In this document: piece after piece, positions 45,762 to 55,340 of the stretch | How positions within the stretch are numbered: position 1 is the first letter of the stretch | How the letters are laid out: every line of letters begins with the position of its first letter | Origin: Leptospira ellinghausenii | GTDB taxonomy: Bacteria; Spirochaetota; Leptospiria; Leptospirales; Leptospiraceae | DNA: 64,000 bases | Reading direction: 5' to 3' | NCBI RefSeq assembly: GCF_003114815.1 | Contig: NZ_BFAZ01000001.1 | Location: 1-64,000, forward strand | Made by a program: the position numbers and the translations under genes | The notes under the pieces: generated by a model | Told to the model about the DNA's origin: nothing | Databases searched by the model: none | Seen by the model: only the letters and a program-made list of their open reading frames with translations

Positions 45762-47332
45762 TTAATCCCAAACTAAATCCTTATCTTGGCGATGAGGAAA
45801 GAAGTTTTTACAACACAGTCTTTCAATTTTCAGAAGACAAGGTATACCCATCTTCTGAAGAAAGGGACGAAAAAGAAATTTGGTCTGACGATCTCTGGAA
45901 AGAGTTTTCGAAAGCAGGTTTAACTGGTCTTACGATACCAGCTGAATATGGTGGTGAAGGTGCAAGTTGTTTACTCTGTTCGATTGCAACTGATGCATTT
46001 GCTTCTGGTTCACTCGATGGAGGAATCGGATTATCTTGGGTTGCCCATTTAGTCATCGGTACGATGCCAATTGTATTCCAAGGAACTGAAGCCCAAAAAG
46101 CCAAATACCTCACTAAATTAGCAACTGGTGAATGGATGGCAGGATTTGCGCTCACAGAACCTGCTTCAGGTTCGGATGCAGCTTCTCTTTTAACAAAAGC
46201 AGAAGAAGTGGAAGGTGGATGGAAGTTAAATGGATCAAAAACATTTATCACAAATGGTCCTGTCGGTCAGGTGTTTATCGTCATGGCGAGAACTTCCGAA
46301 AAAGGAAGAGGGCCCATGGGAATCTCTGCCTTTATCGTAGAAAGTAACACACCAGGTTTTAAGGTAAGTAAGGTTTTAAAAAAATTAGGCCATCATACTT
46401 CGATGACTGCTGAATTGGTTTTCGAAGATATGATCATTCCAAAAGAAAACCTTCTTGGACCATTAAACACTGGTTTTATGAGGATTGGAAAAGAAACCTT
46501 GGAATGGGAGAGGACTGTTTTTGTTGCTGGATTATCCGGAGCAATGGAGTTCTGTTTCCGTAAAGGAATGCGATATGCCAATGAAAGAATCCAATTTGGA
46601 AAATCAATATCCAGCTTTTATGGAATGCGAGATATACTAGTAAGAAACTGGGTTTATATCCAAGCAGCAAGAAGATTGATTTATTGGGTGGCAGAGAGAA
46701 AAGATAGGGGAATCCCTTCTCCTCTTGAAAGTAGTTTAGGTAAATTAATTTCATCAGAACTCGCAGAAGACGTAGCAAAAGACACTGTACAGCTGTTTGG
46801 TGGATATGGTTATATGAAAGAGTATGCTGTTGAAAGGTTTTACCGTGATGTTAAATTGGGTACGATTGGTGGTGGAACAAGTGAGATCCAAAGATCGATC
46901 ATTTCTTCCTTATACCCAGGTAAGGAAAAATTCCAAAAAGAATTTAGTGCCATTGGAAATCCACAGAGTGTTACGGATTCGATTCAAAATTTACTTTTTG
47001 ATATCATTCTAATAATGGATGGGGAACCAAACCGTAAAAAACAACAATCCATAGAATTTGCATTTGCGGATGTATTATCAGTTTTTGTGATCCTATGTTT
47101 ATCAGAAATTGACACTCATAAAACGATAGATTCTTATCCAAAAGAAGAAAAAATGATAGATCGGAAGTTACTTTCGTATTATCTTGTGGGTAAGTATTTA
47201 ATGTCCATGAGCCGACTCAATCAATTCGTACCAAAAGAACTGAATGAAATTTGGAATTTCTATCGAGAGTTAGCAAATTCAATTGAGGAAACGGTTCATA
47301 CTAGGTTTTCTTCTCTCCAGGAGTTAGCCTAA
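45758..47332 (+). CDS. Acyl-CoA dehydrogenase with extended C-terminus
   Basis: A 524-residue flavoprotein. FAD and substrate-binding marks are clear: ALTEPASGSDAAS, KTFITNGPVG and, near the end of the catalytic core, RDVKLGTIGGGTSEIQR. The position usually occupied by catalytic Glu in medium-chain enzymes is Gly here (GGGT); instead an LEWER segment (about residue 248) matches the Glu position of isovaleryl-CoA and long-chain dehydrogenases. About 130 residues beyond the core are unusual and helical. Overlaps the synthetase by four bases, so both are made together for beta-oxidation or acyl-chain modification. Confidence 0.92.
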   Translation: MINPKLNPYLGDEERSFYNTVFQFSEDKVYPSSEERDEKEIWSDDLWKEFSKAGLTGLTIPAEYGGEGASCLLCSIATDAFASGSLDGGIGLSWVAHLVIGTMPIVFQGTEAQKAKYLTKLATGEWMAGFALTEPASGSDAASLLTKAEEVEGGWKLNGSKTFITNGPVGQVFIVMARTSEKGRGPMGISAFIVESNTPGFKVSKVLKKLGHHTSMTAELVFEDMIIPKENLLGPLNTGFMRIGKETLEWERTVFVAGLSGAMEFCFRKGMRYANERIQFGKSISSFYGMRDILVRNWVYIQAARRLIYWVAERKDRGIPSPLESSLGKLISSELAEDVAKDTVQLFGGYGYMKEYAVERFYRDVKLGTIGGGTSEIQRSIISSLYPGKEKFQKEFSAIGNPQSVTDSIQNLLFDIILIMDGEPNRKKQQSIEFAFADVLSVFVILCLSEIDTHKTIDSYPKEEKMIDRKLLSYYLVGKYLMSMSRLNQFVPKELNEIWNFYRELANSIEETVHTRFSSLQELA

Positions 47333-47335
47333 ATT

Positions 47336-48577
47336 GTGAAAGCAGCTGCCCGAATTGCAATTTTTTATTTGTTCTTCGGGTATCTGTGGATTTATTACTC
47401 TGATTATGCAATTTCCTTATTTTCTCTTTCAGCAGAAGATATTAGAGAAATTCAAAGTTTAAAAGGATGGGGATTTGTCACAATCTCCGCCTTCATCATC
47501 TATTTTCTGTTAGTTCGCGAGTTAAAATACCAAAAAAAAGTTTTGTCAGAGAAGTTTGAATCGGATCAATTATTCCAAGTTATCTTGGAACGAATTGAAG
47601 ATGCAGTGATCGTATTTAATATAGATACCTGGAAAATTGATTTTTTGAGTGAACAAGTTTGTAGGTTATTTGATGCAAAAACTGGAGACATTTTAACAAA
47701 TCCACAAGTTTTGATTGATCGTGTTTATGAGGCTGACCGTGCACGTATGACTCAAATATGGATGAACCAATTAAGAGAAAATCATACAGGTTTATTGTAT
47801 CGGATTCAAATGAAGGATGGAAAAATCAAATGGGCATTGGAACACCGATTGTTCATCCCATCAATCGATGGAAGTCCCAACAAAGCTGTAGCAGTTATTT
47901 CTGATATGACCAGTTATATGGAGAATCAGACCAAACTGGAACAATCTTTAAAAGAAAATGAAACTTTACTAACAGAAGTCCACCATCGTGTTAAAAATAA
48001 TCTAGCTGTTATCATTTCCTTTTTACAATTACAAGTATATTCTTCTCCCCCAGAAACTGCAGATATTTTAGAACAAAGTATTGTTAGAATCAAAGCTATA
48101 GCACTTGTTCATGAAAAATTATATAGCGGTAAAAACTTATCAGGTTTAAGTTCCGTCGATTATATCACAAGTCTTGTTGAAAATATAAAACTCATGTATA
48201 TGCGTACAGATATTTTCATCGAACTAGATATTCAAAAAATGGAGTTTAATCTCATCGATGCAATTCCAATGGGACTTATGATAACAGAGATGTTAACCAA
48301 TAGTTTTAGACACGCATTTAAAATTCCAAAAGAAGATGCACAAATCAAAATTGAATTTATTGTAAAAGAGAATGGACAGTTTGAATTAAAATACCGTGAT
48401 AATGGAAGTGGTTTTCCCATAGGTTTTGATTATCGAAAAGCAGAAACAATTGGATTGTCCGTCATCTTTTCATTGAGTAGCCAATTGAATGGCCGAGAAA
48501 TTGAATGTTCCTCAAGTCCTGGCCAAGGTGTCTTTTATCATTTTTCATTTTCTCCTAAAAGAACAAATTTAAAATAA
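47336..48577 (+). CDS. HisKA_2 sensor histidine kinase inside the fatty-acid operon
   Basis: A 413-residue kinase with GTG start 11 bases after AGGAG, and two transmembrane helices near the N-terminus (IAIFYLFFGYLWIYYSDYA, FVTISAFIIYFLLV). A PAS domain follows (LERIEDAVIVFNIDTW ... YRIQMKDGKIKWALE). Then the HisKA_2 motif LTEVHHRVKNNLAVIISFLQ and an HATPase domain with N-box ITEMLTNSFRHAF and GSGFPIGF. It lies three bases after the acyl-CoA dehydrogenase stop and 20 before MaoC. There is no response regulator nearby, so its target is unknown; the location suggests that it reports on fatty-acid status. Confidence 0.92.
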   Translation: MKAAARIAIFYLFFGYLWIYYSDYAISLFSLSAEDIREIQSLKGWGFVTISAFIIYFLLVRELKYQKKVLSEKFESDQLFQVILERIEDAVIVFNIDTWKIDFLSEQVCRLFDAKTGDILTNPQVLIDRVYEADRARMTQIWMNQLRENHTGLLYRIQMKDGKIKWALEHRLFIPSIDGSPNKAVAVISDMTSYMENQTKLEQSLKENETLLTEVHHRVKNNLAVIISFLQLQVYSSPPETADILEQSIVRIKAIALVHEKLYSGKNLSGLSSVDYITSLVENIKLMYMRTDIFIELDIQKMEFNLIDAIPMGLMITEMLTNSFRHAFKIPKEDAQIKIEFIVKENGQFELKYRDNGSGFPIGFDYRKAETIGLSVIFSLSSQLNGREIECSSSPGQGVFYHFSFSPKRTNLK

Positions 48578-48597
48578 TATTCATAGTTGTAGGTTTT

Positions 48598-49020
48598 ATG
48601 TACAATCAAGGAAAACGTTTTTCAGAAATCCAAATTGGAGAAAAAGCATCTTTTACAAAAACAATTTCAGAAACAGATGTTTATCTTTTTGCTGGGATTA
48701 GTGGAGATTTTAATCCCTTACATGTGGATGAGGAATATGCTAAAACAACTAGTTTTGGAACAAGAATCGCACATGGAGGACTTGCTGCTTCCTTACTTGC
48801 TCCTGTATTGGGAATGAAGTTGCCTGGTCTTGGAACAGTTGCCTTAGAAACAACAACCAAGTTTCGAAAACCAGTATATTTTGGAGATACAATCACCTGT
48901 TTGGTGGAAGTTGTTGAAAAAGTCGAAAGGATAAAAGCAGTTAAGATGAAAATTGTGTGGTCTAATCAGAAAGGAGAAGTGGTGAGTAAAGGTGAAACTT
49001 TGGTCATTCCTCCTGGTTGA
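48598..49020 (+). CDS. MaoC-like (R)-enoyl-CoA hydratase
   Basis: A 140-residue hot-dog fold protein. The catalytic motif DFNPLHVD with Asp and His, preceded by FAGISG, and AHGGLAASLL are those of MaoC/PhaJ (R)-specific enoyl-CoA hydratases. The reaction hydrates trans-2-enoyl-CoA to (R)-3-hydroxyacyl-CoA, which would follow the dehydrogenase made by the operon. Its stop codon overlaps the converging acidic-protein gene by 17 bases. Confidence 0.9.
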   Translation: MYNQGKRFSEIQIGEKASFTKTISETDVYLFAGISGDFNPLHVDEEYAKTTSFGTRIAHGGLAASLLAPVLGMKLPGLGTVALETTTKFRKPVYFGDTITCLVEVVEKVERIKAVKMKIVWSNQKGEVVSKGETLVIPPG

Positions 49021-49369
49021 GGAATTGGCCAACTAAACCAATTTCATCTTCTACGAATTCACGGACTTCTTCCAGTTCATCTTCGTCTAAAATTTCTTCT
49101 AAGATTTCTTCTCCTGCTTCGTCTTGCCCAAGTCGCATCACAATGTAACCAGGCACTTCCGAATCTGGATCATCCATTTCTACATTTACAAATTGGTATT
49201 CTTGCTCTGTTGTCGGTATAAAAACAAGATAATCATTTCCCATTAAGGAAAAAGAATAAAAAACTTCCCACTGGTAACTATTTCCTTTTTCATCCACCAA
49301 ATCGATTTCTTCCGATGTTCGGTTGGGTAAAAAATCATCTGCTTGGAATCCAAATTCCTTATTTTCCAT
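49004..49369 (-). CDS. Small acidic protein, DUF1292-like
   Basis: A 121-residue cytoplasmic protein rich in Glu and Asp. The first half (SEEIDLVDEKGNSYQWEVFY, GNDYLVFIPTTEQEY) resembles the DUF1292 fold found in many firmicutes and spirochaetes; the second half is a very acidic helix (EEILEEILDEDELEEVREF). It begins at the base where the HNH gene ends, so the two are translationally coupled, and its 3' end overlaps maoC on the other strand. Function unknown. Confidence 0.7.
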   Translation of the reverse strand: MENKEFGFQADDFLPNRTSEEIDLVDEKGNSYQWEVFYSFSLMGNDYLVFIPTTEQEYQFVNVEMDDPDSEVPGYIVMRLGQDEAGEEILEEILDEDELEEVREFVEDEIGLVGQFLNQEE

Positions 49370-49662
49370 TAGCTAAAGAATTCCTTCTCAAATGGTAGGC
49401 TATGTTTTTTTTTGAAATTACATTCTTTGCAAGCAGGAACTAAATTTGCTTTGACTGACTTTCCACCTCGTATAAGTGGAATTAGATGGTCCATTGTTAA
49501 GTCTTCTACTTTGAATTTTTTCCCACAATAATGGCAAATTCCAGAGGCACGTTTGTTTTTCCACCAAGCTGTATTTTTTAAGTCTTTGGCTTTTTTCCTT
49601 TCTCGACGGATTTCTTCATCGCTGGTATCAGAGAAAAACGGTTCTAGCGGTGGATCGGTCAT
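49369..49662 (-). CDS. HNH endonuclease-fold protein, 97 aa
   Basis: A short protein carrying one HNH module: two CxxC zinc ligands in CHYCGKKF and CKECNFKK, and the catalytic core DHLIPLIRGGKSVKANLVP. Small stand-alone HNH proteins of this size are common in bacteria; some are nucleases, others of unknown role. The N-terminal 40 residues are polar. It is the first gene of a two-gene unit with the acidic protein and its upstream region shares a 50-base divergent promoter stretch with the acyltransferase gene. Confidence 0.85.
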   Translation of the reverse strand: MTDPPLEPFFSDTSDEEIRRERKKAKDLKNTAWWKNKRASGICHYCGKKFKVEDLTMDHLIPLIRGGKSVKANLVPACKECNFKKKHSLPFEKEFFS

Positions 49663-49711
49663 TCTTTAAAAAAATCTGTTATTTTCCCTTCGTCAAGAAA
49701 AAGATGGAGGA

Positions 49712-50824
49712 ATGGGACGACTCATATACCTAGATAATTTACGTTCTTTTGCCTTATTACTTGGGATTGTTTTTCATTCTGCGATTGTTTACGCATCTGA
49801 TATCAAATATGCCATCCAAACAGAAGAACGAAGTGAGATTTTATCCTACTTTTGTTATTGGATCCATAGTTTTCGAATGCCAATGTTTTATATGATTTCT
49901 GGTTTTTTTTCGGCAATGGTCATTGAAAAAAAAGGAACATCATTTTATCTAGATGGAAGGCTGAGGAGAGTGTTCATCCCTACCATTTTTGGTTTGGTAT
50001 TTCTTGCTCCAATACAATACTTTTTGATGGAAAAATTAAATTCACCTAATTTAAGTTTATTGGAGTTTTTGACTTTGTTTTTTACAAAAGATAAGTTTCA
50101 ACATTCTCATATTTGGTTTTTGGTCGATTTGTTTTTGTTTAGCATGATATATGTTCTGATACAAAAACCTTTGAATCGTTTTGCAAATTGGAAACCTTTT
50201 AATGCATTACATGGAAAGCTGTTTTATCTAATTGGTATTTCTTTTTTTCTCGTTCTTTTAGCACATACACAATTTGGAAAAGGGGAATCTGTTTATGGTA
50301 TTTTTAAATTAACTTTTGTTTACCAGTTTGTATTTTTTATTGTGGGTGTGTTTTGTTTTTTTTGGAAGGAAATACTTTTTGTAATTTATGTGCCAAAATT
50401 AAAACCGTATGCGATTTTGGTTTGGGCGATTTTAGTTTCTTTGTTACTCATGGAGTTAGAAATCTCTGATCCTCTATGGATTTATTTTTCATATGCAAAT
50501 CCAATGTTTCGAATTTTCCATATTTTTCTATGGGTTCTATCGCCATTTTTATGGACTGTATTCTTTGTATTTGCCTTTGTTCAATTCGGAAATGAAGAAG
50601 GTAAAATGGGAACTTATATCATAGAAGCAAGTTTGCCAATTTATTTATTACACCATCCTATTTCATTGATTTATGCCTACATTATGAAAGATAGTCCTTA
50701 CCCGATCTGGGGTAAGTTTCTCTTTCATAATCTTTTTGTTTTGGCACTTAGTTTTTTACTGTATGAAATTTTAATCAAAAGAACGCGATCGTTACGTTTT
50801 ATCTTTGGATTAAAAGTAAATTAA
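49712..50824 (+). CDS. Acyltransferase 3 family membrane protein
   Basis: A 370-residue integral membrane protein with about ten transmembrane helices. The family mark is at the N-terminus: YLDNLRSFALLLGIVFHSAI with the catalytic-type His, and FRMPMFYMISGFF. Family members transfer acetyl or other acyl groups to surface sugars such as O-antigen or peptidoglycan. ATG 49712 follows ATGGAGGA. It ends four bases inside the converging amine oxidase gene. The acceptor is unknown. Confidence 0.87.
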   Translation: MGRLIYLDNLRSFALLLGIVFHSAIVYASDIKYAIQTEERSEILSYFCYWIHSFRMPMFYMISGFFSAMVIEKKGTSFYLDGRLRRVFIPTIFGLVFLAPIQYFLMEKLNSPNLSLLEFLTLFFTKDKFQHSHIWFLVDLFLFSMIYVLIQKPLNRFANWKPFNALHGKLFYLIGISFFLVLLAHTQFGKGESVYGIFKLTFVYQFVFFIVGVFCFFWKEILFVIYVPKLKPYAILVWAILVSLLLMELEISDPLWIYFSYANPMFRIFHIFLWVLSPFLWTVFFVFAFVQFGNEEGKMGTYIIEASLPIYLLHHPISLIYAYIMKDSPYPIWGKFLFHNLFVLALSFLLYEILIKRTRSLRFIFGLKVN

Positions 50825-52197
50825 GTTTTACTAATGGCTTGGATGGCAGAGGCAACGGCACTATCCATACTCCCGGTGTGTAATGCAAGATGTTCTCCTG
50901 CAAAAAATACTCTTTCAAAAGGTTCGTTCCAAACATCTTTGATTCCGTAACTGCCGGGTGGAAATAGGGAGACAAACCCAGACCTGCCGGTAGTTTTTTG
51001 AAAACTATGAAAATGGAAAGGGTTTTCTTGTACTAATTCGAAATTACCTAATTCTTCCAGAGCAGACAACATCAGATTTTTTTTCTGACGATCACTCCCT
51101 TTTTCAAATAGGGAAGCCTTATCTCCTGTTGAAATTGAAGTTAGTGCCGTTATATTTTGGCCAATGGCTTGGTCAGAAACATATAAGGTTTCAGCGGCCG
51201 TATTCGTGGATTGGAAAAAATTAGAATAACTACTGTTGCTTTTCACAAAACAAATGTTCTTTGAAATTTTACCAGTTTGCATGCGGAGTGCAGAATAAAT
51301 TAGGTCCTTTGGTAAAGTTGGTGTCCATTTGATGTCTAATACTGCTGCAGAAGGCAATGTACATACTATCAAATTTCCTTTGATGACACGTCCTGAGGAT
51401 AACTCGACAGATACTTGGTTTTTTTGTTGGGAAACTTTTGTTGCTGATTCCCCAAGTAATAGTTCTTGTCCTTTTAATTGAGTTACAAGCGCTTGGATGA
51501 TTTGTTCTGCTCCACCACTTACCAAATACTTTGGTTTGAGTGCAGATTGGAGAGCTGAGAGATCATCTAATACTGATTCACTAGAGATTTGGTTTAAGTC
51601 AGCACCTAAAATGGTACGATAAAGATCATTCATGGATCTTATTTCTTCTTCCGACAATCCTTGGTACCTTGCATAGGATGAAAAATTAATTTTATCCAAT
51701 CCTTGTTTTTGGCCTGTTCCCAAGGATTTGTGTAAGTCAATGACCTTATCTAGTGTATCGATGGATGAACTGGAAATTTTATGTTGGTCGGAATTGTTTT
51801 TAGAGAGTGAATATCTTTCTGTGACATTGGCATTCACTAATTCAAGGCCTAATTGTTTGACAAGGCTCTTAATATCTGTTTGGTTTTCGCTAATCCATTC
51901 ACCACCTAAGTCTTGTACAATTCCCATACTGGGGTTGGAATAAGTGGCAATTCTTCCTCCAAATTGGTCTCCTCTTTCGATGACTGTCACATCATATCCC
52001 GTTTGTTTCAGTAAATAGGCAGAATAAAGTCCCGACAAACCCCCACCTAGTACGATGGCTTTTTTTGCACCTGAGTTTCGTGTTTTAGTTTCTGCGCTTA
52101 CCACACCTGTGGATTGTCCGTAGAATTTTTTAGGGGAGAGTAGGCTTATGCCCGCTGCTGTGGCAGTCAAATTTTTGAGGAATGTTTTTCGATTCAT
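50821..52197 (-). CDS. Tat-exported flavin monoamine oxidase-like protein
   Basis: A 458-residue FAD enzyme. The start is ATG 52197, after GGGGAAAG; a longer frame has 104 extra residues without features. The N-terminus (NRKTFLKNLTATAAGISLL) looks like a twin-arginine signal with RK in place of RR. The FAD-binding motif KAIVLGGGLSGLYSAYLLKQ is followed by VIERGDQFGGRI and DLGGEWISENQ. The C-terminal FAD motif is FFAGEHLALHTGSMDSAVAS. The fold is that of flavin monoamine oxidase/phytoene-desaturase-type enzymes; substrates may be amines or amino acids. Its start is 82 bases from a divergent sensor gene. Confidence 0.88.
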   Translation of the reverse strand: MNRKTFLKNLTATAAGISLLSPKKFYGQSTGVVSAETKTRNSGAKKAIVLGGGLSGLYSAYLLKQTGYDVTVIERGDQFGGRIATYSNPSMGIVQDLGGEWISENQTDIKSLVKQLGLELVNANVTERYSLSKNNSDQHKISSSSIDTLDKVIDLHKSLGTGQKQGLDKINFSSYARYQGLSEEEIRSMNDLYRTILGADLNQISSESVLDDLSALQSALKPKYLVSGGAEQIIQALVTQLKGQELLLGESATKVSQQKNQVSVELSSGRVIKGNLIVCTLPSAAVLDIKWTPTLPKDLIYSALRMQTGKISKNICFVKSNSSYSNFFQSTNTAAETLYVSDQAIGQNITALTSISTGDKASLFEKGSDRQKKNLMLSALEELGNFELVQENPFHFHSFQKTTGRSGFVSLFPPGSYGIKDVWNEPFERVFFAGEHLALHTGSMDSAVASAIQAISKT

Positions 52198-52279
52198 AGA
52201 ACTTTCCCCTATTTTACCACTCAAAACAAAAAAGGCTAGAAAAATTACAAAAATAGATTCTATTGGCCTTGGCTTTTTT

Positions 52280-54415
52280 ATGCGAAATACAAAGACAATT
52301 TCTAATATTCCAATCCTGTCCTTCCTATCTGCACTCCTTTTATTCCATCCTGCCAATTTCTTAAGTGCGGCACCTAAAATTGATTTGGCTACCGAAATGA
52401 GTGGAATGGCAATTTGGAACCAAGTTTTGGTTTTGGAAGATCCTACCCAATCCATTTCAGAGGCGACAATTGTATCTGGTGAAAAAGACGGAGAATTCAA
52501 ACAACTCACTTCGCCTAATTTAGGTTTTTCTCAGTCGGTGTTTTGGGTAAAATTGGATGTTACCAATCCAAATTCTCAAATGGTGCGATGGAATTTGTTA
52601 TTTGATTTTCCACTGATAGATGAAATCCAAATATTAGGTGACCCAGTTCCCAAAACTTTGTTACGAAAACTTGGTGACTCTTCTCCTTTTTCCGAACGAA
52701 ATGTGGAATACCGAAATCCAGTTTTTCCCTTCGAAACACTTCCTAATGCAAGGGCTGTCTATTATCTCAAAATCAAATCCGAATCAACCATTCCATTGGC
52801 ATTGGAACTTTGGACGGAACGAGAATTTAATGAAAAGATAAACAAGGAGCAAATGATCTTTGGAATTTTTTATGGAATTTTGTTTGTGATGATTGCTTAC
52901 AATTTTTTCATTTATATTTTTACTTATGAAAAAAGTTATCTATTGTATCTCTTTTTTATTAGCTCTATATTTTTCTTTCACCTAGTGAACAATGGGTTTG
53001 CTTTTCAATACATTTGGCCCAATTGGGTGTTTTGGGCCAATTACTCTTTGCCATTTTTTATTTGTTTGTCCTGCATCACGGGAATCATCTTCACTCATAA
53101 TTATTTAAATTTGAAAAAACACCTTTCCAAAGTTTCCAAATTGATGTGGGTTTGGGTAGGAATCCTTGTTATATTTTCCTTAGTTACATTTTTTTTAAAC
53201 TACCGAGTTGCGATGGTCACCTCTATATTGTTAACAGTTCCCACTGCACTTTTACTGGTGTATAGTGGAACATATACATTTTTGGGCAACGTTCGAACTG
53301 CGAGGTATTATTTAATCTCTTGGTTGTTCTTTTTGTTAGGTGTTTTGTTATATTCTTTGAAAAGTTTAGGATTTTTATCTGACAATCATATTACAAGATG
53401 GACCATTCAAATTGGAACAGCGTTACAAACAATTTTATTATCATTAGGTTTAGCAGACAGAATCAATTTTTTAACTAAAAGTCTGAGAGAAAATCTAAGA
53501 GATTTATCTCATGCTAAGATAAAAATTGAAGAGTCTGAAAAACGTTTTAGAGAAATTTTCCAAGGTTCCGATGAAGTGATTTTGATGATGAACGAAGATT
53601 TCGAAATCATCAATGCGAATCGTTCGTTATCAAAACACCTAGGTTATCGACTGGATGACTTGAGAAACAAAAAAATAACAGAGATCCTCTATACAGGAAG
53701 AGACCAAAAATCAGATTATAACGTGATGTATGTGAATGATAAACTCACAGACTTAAAGATGACCGGATCCGCCATTAATTTTAGAACAGAGTTGTCACAA
53801 AAGTATGTAAAAGAACCAAAGGAAATGGTATGTCGTATCCAATACATTGATTTTGAAGAAACAAGGGAAGTGTTAATGACTTTATCTCCCGAATATGAAG
53901 ATACCATTATCCAACTCATTGATTCGGAAAAAATTGAACTTTCGATGAATAATTATCTGCGAAATGCAGAACTTGTTTCTCAAAAGATAACTTCCCAATT
54001 AGCAAAGTACTTAACGAACATTGAACAAACGGAAGTTCGGTCTTCTGTGCGAGAGATTATCATCAATGCAGTAGAACATGGGAATTTGAATATTAGTTTT
54101 GATGAAAAATCAAAAGCACTGATGGAAGGGAACTATTTAGAGTTTTTACAAAAACGACAAGAGGACCCACGGTATCGTCACAAAAAAGTAAAAATAGAAT
54201 ATTCTTTTAGCAGTGAATATGTTGCCTATCGAATCACCGATGAAGGTAGAGGATTTGATCATAAAAAACATATGGAAAAATCGTTAGATGCAATGAACGA
54301 GGCACATGTCCAACATGGTAGAGGGATTCTGATGACAAAATCTGTTTTTGACCGAATTGAATACAACGAGAAAGGGAATCAGGTCAGTCTGATCAAATTT
54401 CTCAATCGTGATTAA
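52280..54415 (+). CDS. 7TMR-DISM sensor with PAS and RsbW-like ATPase domains
   Basis: A 711-residue sensor. The start at 52280 gives a signal peptide (MRNTKTISNIPILSFLSALL); an upstream start inside the opposing gene adds 44 residues. Residues 30-170 are a 7TMR-DISMED2 extracellular module (QSVFWVKLDVTN, RWNLLFDFPLIDEIQILGD). Seven helices follow at about 190-420. A coiled coil and a PAS domain (FREIFQGSDEVILMMNEDFE) lead to a C-terminal HATPase_c_2 (anti-sigma-type) domain: VREIIINAVEHGNLNIS and ITDEGRGFDHKKHM, plus HGRGILMTKSVFD. There is no His box, so it probably phosphorylates or binds a partner as RsbW does. Confidence 0.88.
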   Translation: MRNTKTISNIPILSFLSALLLFHPANFLSAAPKIDLATEMSGMAIWNQVLVLEDPTQSISEATIVSGEKDGEFKQLTSPNLGFSQSVFWVKLDVTNPNSQMVRWNLLFDFPLIDEIQILGDPVPKTLLRKLGDSSPFSERNVEYRNPVFPFETLPNARAVYYLKIKSESTIPLALELWTEREFNEKINKEQMIFGIFYGILFVMIAYNFFIYIFTYEKSYLLYLFFISSIFFFHLVNNGFAFQYIWPNWVFWANYSLPFFICLSCITGIIFTHNYLNLKKHLSKVSKLMWVWVGILVIFSLVTFFLNYRVAMVTSILLTVPTALLLVYSGTYTFLGNVRTARYYLISWLFFLLGVLLYSLKSLGFLSDNHITRWTIQIGTALQTILLSLGLADRINFLTKSLRENLRDLSHAKIKIEESEKRFREIFQGSDEVILMMNEDFEIINANRSLSKHLGYRLDDLRNKKITEILYTGRDQKSDYNVMYVNDKLTDLKMTGSAINFRTELSQKYVKEPKEMVCRIQYIDFEETREVLMTLSPEYEDTIIQLIDSEKIELSMNNYLRNAELVSQKITSQLAKYLTNIEQTEVRSSVREIIINAVEHGNLNISFDEKSKALMEGNYLEFLQKRQEDPRYRHKKVKIEYSFSSEYVAYRITDEGRGFDHKKHMEKSLDAMNEAHVQHGRGILMTKSVFDRIEYNEKGNQVSLIKFLNRD

Positions 54416-55338
54416 TTTTTTTGCCAGTCGAGAACCCACCATTCATTCCATTCTTTGGAATAAAGGAGTTTTCCTGGCAAATGACTTTGTAATAAACTTA
54501 AAAACTCATCTTTTTTCTCGGTGATGATTCCTGAAAAAATGATTCTAGGTGCATTGATTTTTGCCAAGTGACGGATGTTTTGTGAGAGAACTGCAAACGT
54601 TATATTGGCAATTGCCAAATCATATTTTTCTTTGGAAAGTTTTGGATTGTCGATTCCCGATTCTTCTACACTAAACTGAAATCCTTTTGGATATTCGTTT
54701 TCAGTCCAGTTAGACCATGCTGCTTTGACAGCATTTGGATCTATGTCTAAAGCAAAAATTTTAGAAACCCCAAACTTTGCAAGACCTATGGATAAAATTC
54801 CAGAACCTGTTCCCACATCACAAGCTGATTGGAATAAAAACTTACCATCTGCATACAATGAATCCAAATGTTCTAAAATGAGTTTAGTCGTTTCATGGTG
54901 ACCTGTTCCAAATGCCACACCTGGGTTAATAAAAAGAGGAATGCCTCCCGTAGGTTTCCATAATGCGATTGTATTCGGTTCATTTTTTTCCCAAGTAGGA
55001 ATCACCCAAAGTTTATTTCCAATAGGGAAGGGTTTGTAATATTCTTTGTATGCTTCTTCGTAATCCCTAGTCTCAATGATACGTGATTCCGAATTAGAAT
55101 TGTTAGGTGCGTGAAGTTTTAGAAAGATTAGAATTTTTAATTCTTTTTCCACTTCATCAGTTTGTAAATAAATACGAATATTTGTATTGTCTCGGATGAG
55201 GCCTTGGTCTTTTTCTTTTGGTGCTTCACCGTCAAATAGAATTTCATAATACCCGGCACATTGTAAAGAATCTAGAAGTTCATAAAATGGATCTGATAAT
55301 TCTTTTGGTAAATTAACTTTTAATTCTCGGTATTCCAA
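54412..55338 (-). CDS. prmA: Ribosomal protein L11 methyltransferase
   Basis: A 308-residue SAM-dependent methyltransferase that trimethylates ribosomal protein L11. The SAM site is clear: ACDVGTGSGILSIGLAKFG with DIDPNAVKAAWSN; the family-typical VAFGTGHHETTKLILEHLDS precedes it, and LAIANITFAVL supplies the Asn-Ile motif. The N-terminal third is the less-conserved L11-recognition domain. TTG 55338 follows AGGT by six bases, and the preceding gene's stop lies two bases upstream, so it belongs to the same operon. It converges on the sensor gene with four bases overlap. Confidence 0.92.
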   Translation of the reverse strand: MEYRELKVNLPKELSDPFYELLDSLQCAGYYEILFDGEAPKEKDQGLIRDNTNIRIYLQTDEVEKELKILIFLKLHAPNNSNSESRIIETRDYEEAYKEYYKPFPIGNKLWVIPTWEKNEPNTIALWKPTGGIPLFINPGVAFGTGHHETTKLILEHLDSLYADGKFLFQSACDVGTGSGILSIGLAKFGVSKIFALDIDPNAVKAAWSNWTENEYPKGFQFSVEESGIDNPKLSKEKYDLAIANITFAVLSQNIRHLAKINAPRIIFSGIITEKKDEFLSLLQSHLPGKLLYSKEWNEWWVLDWQKN

Positions 55339-55340
55339 AT

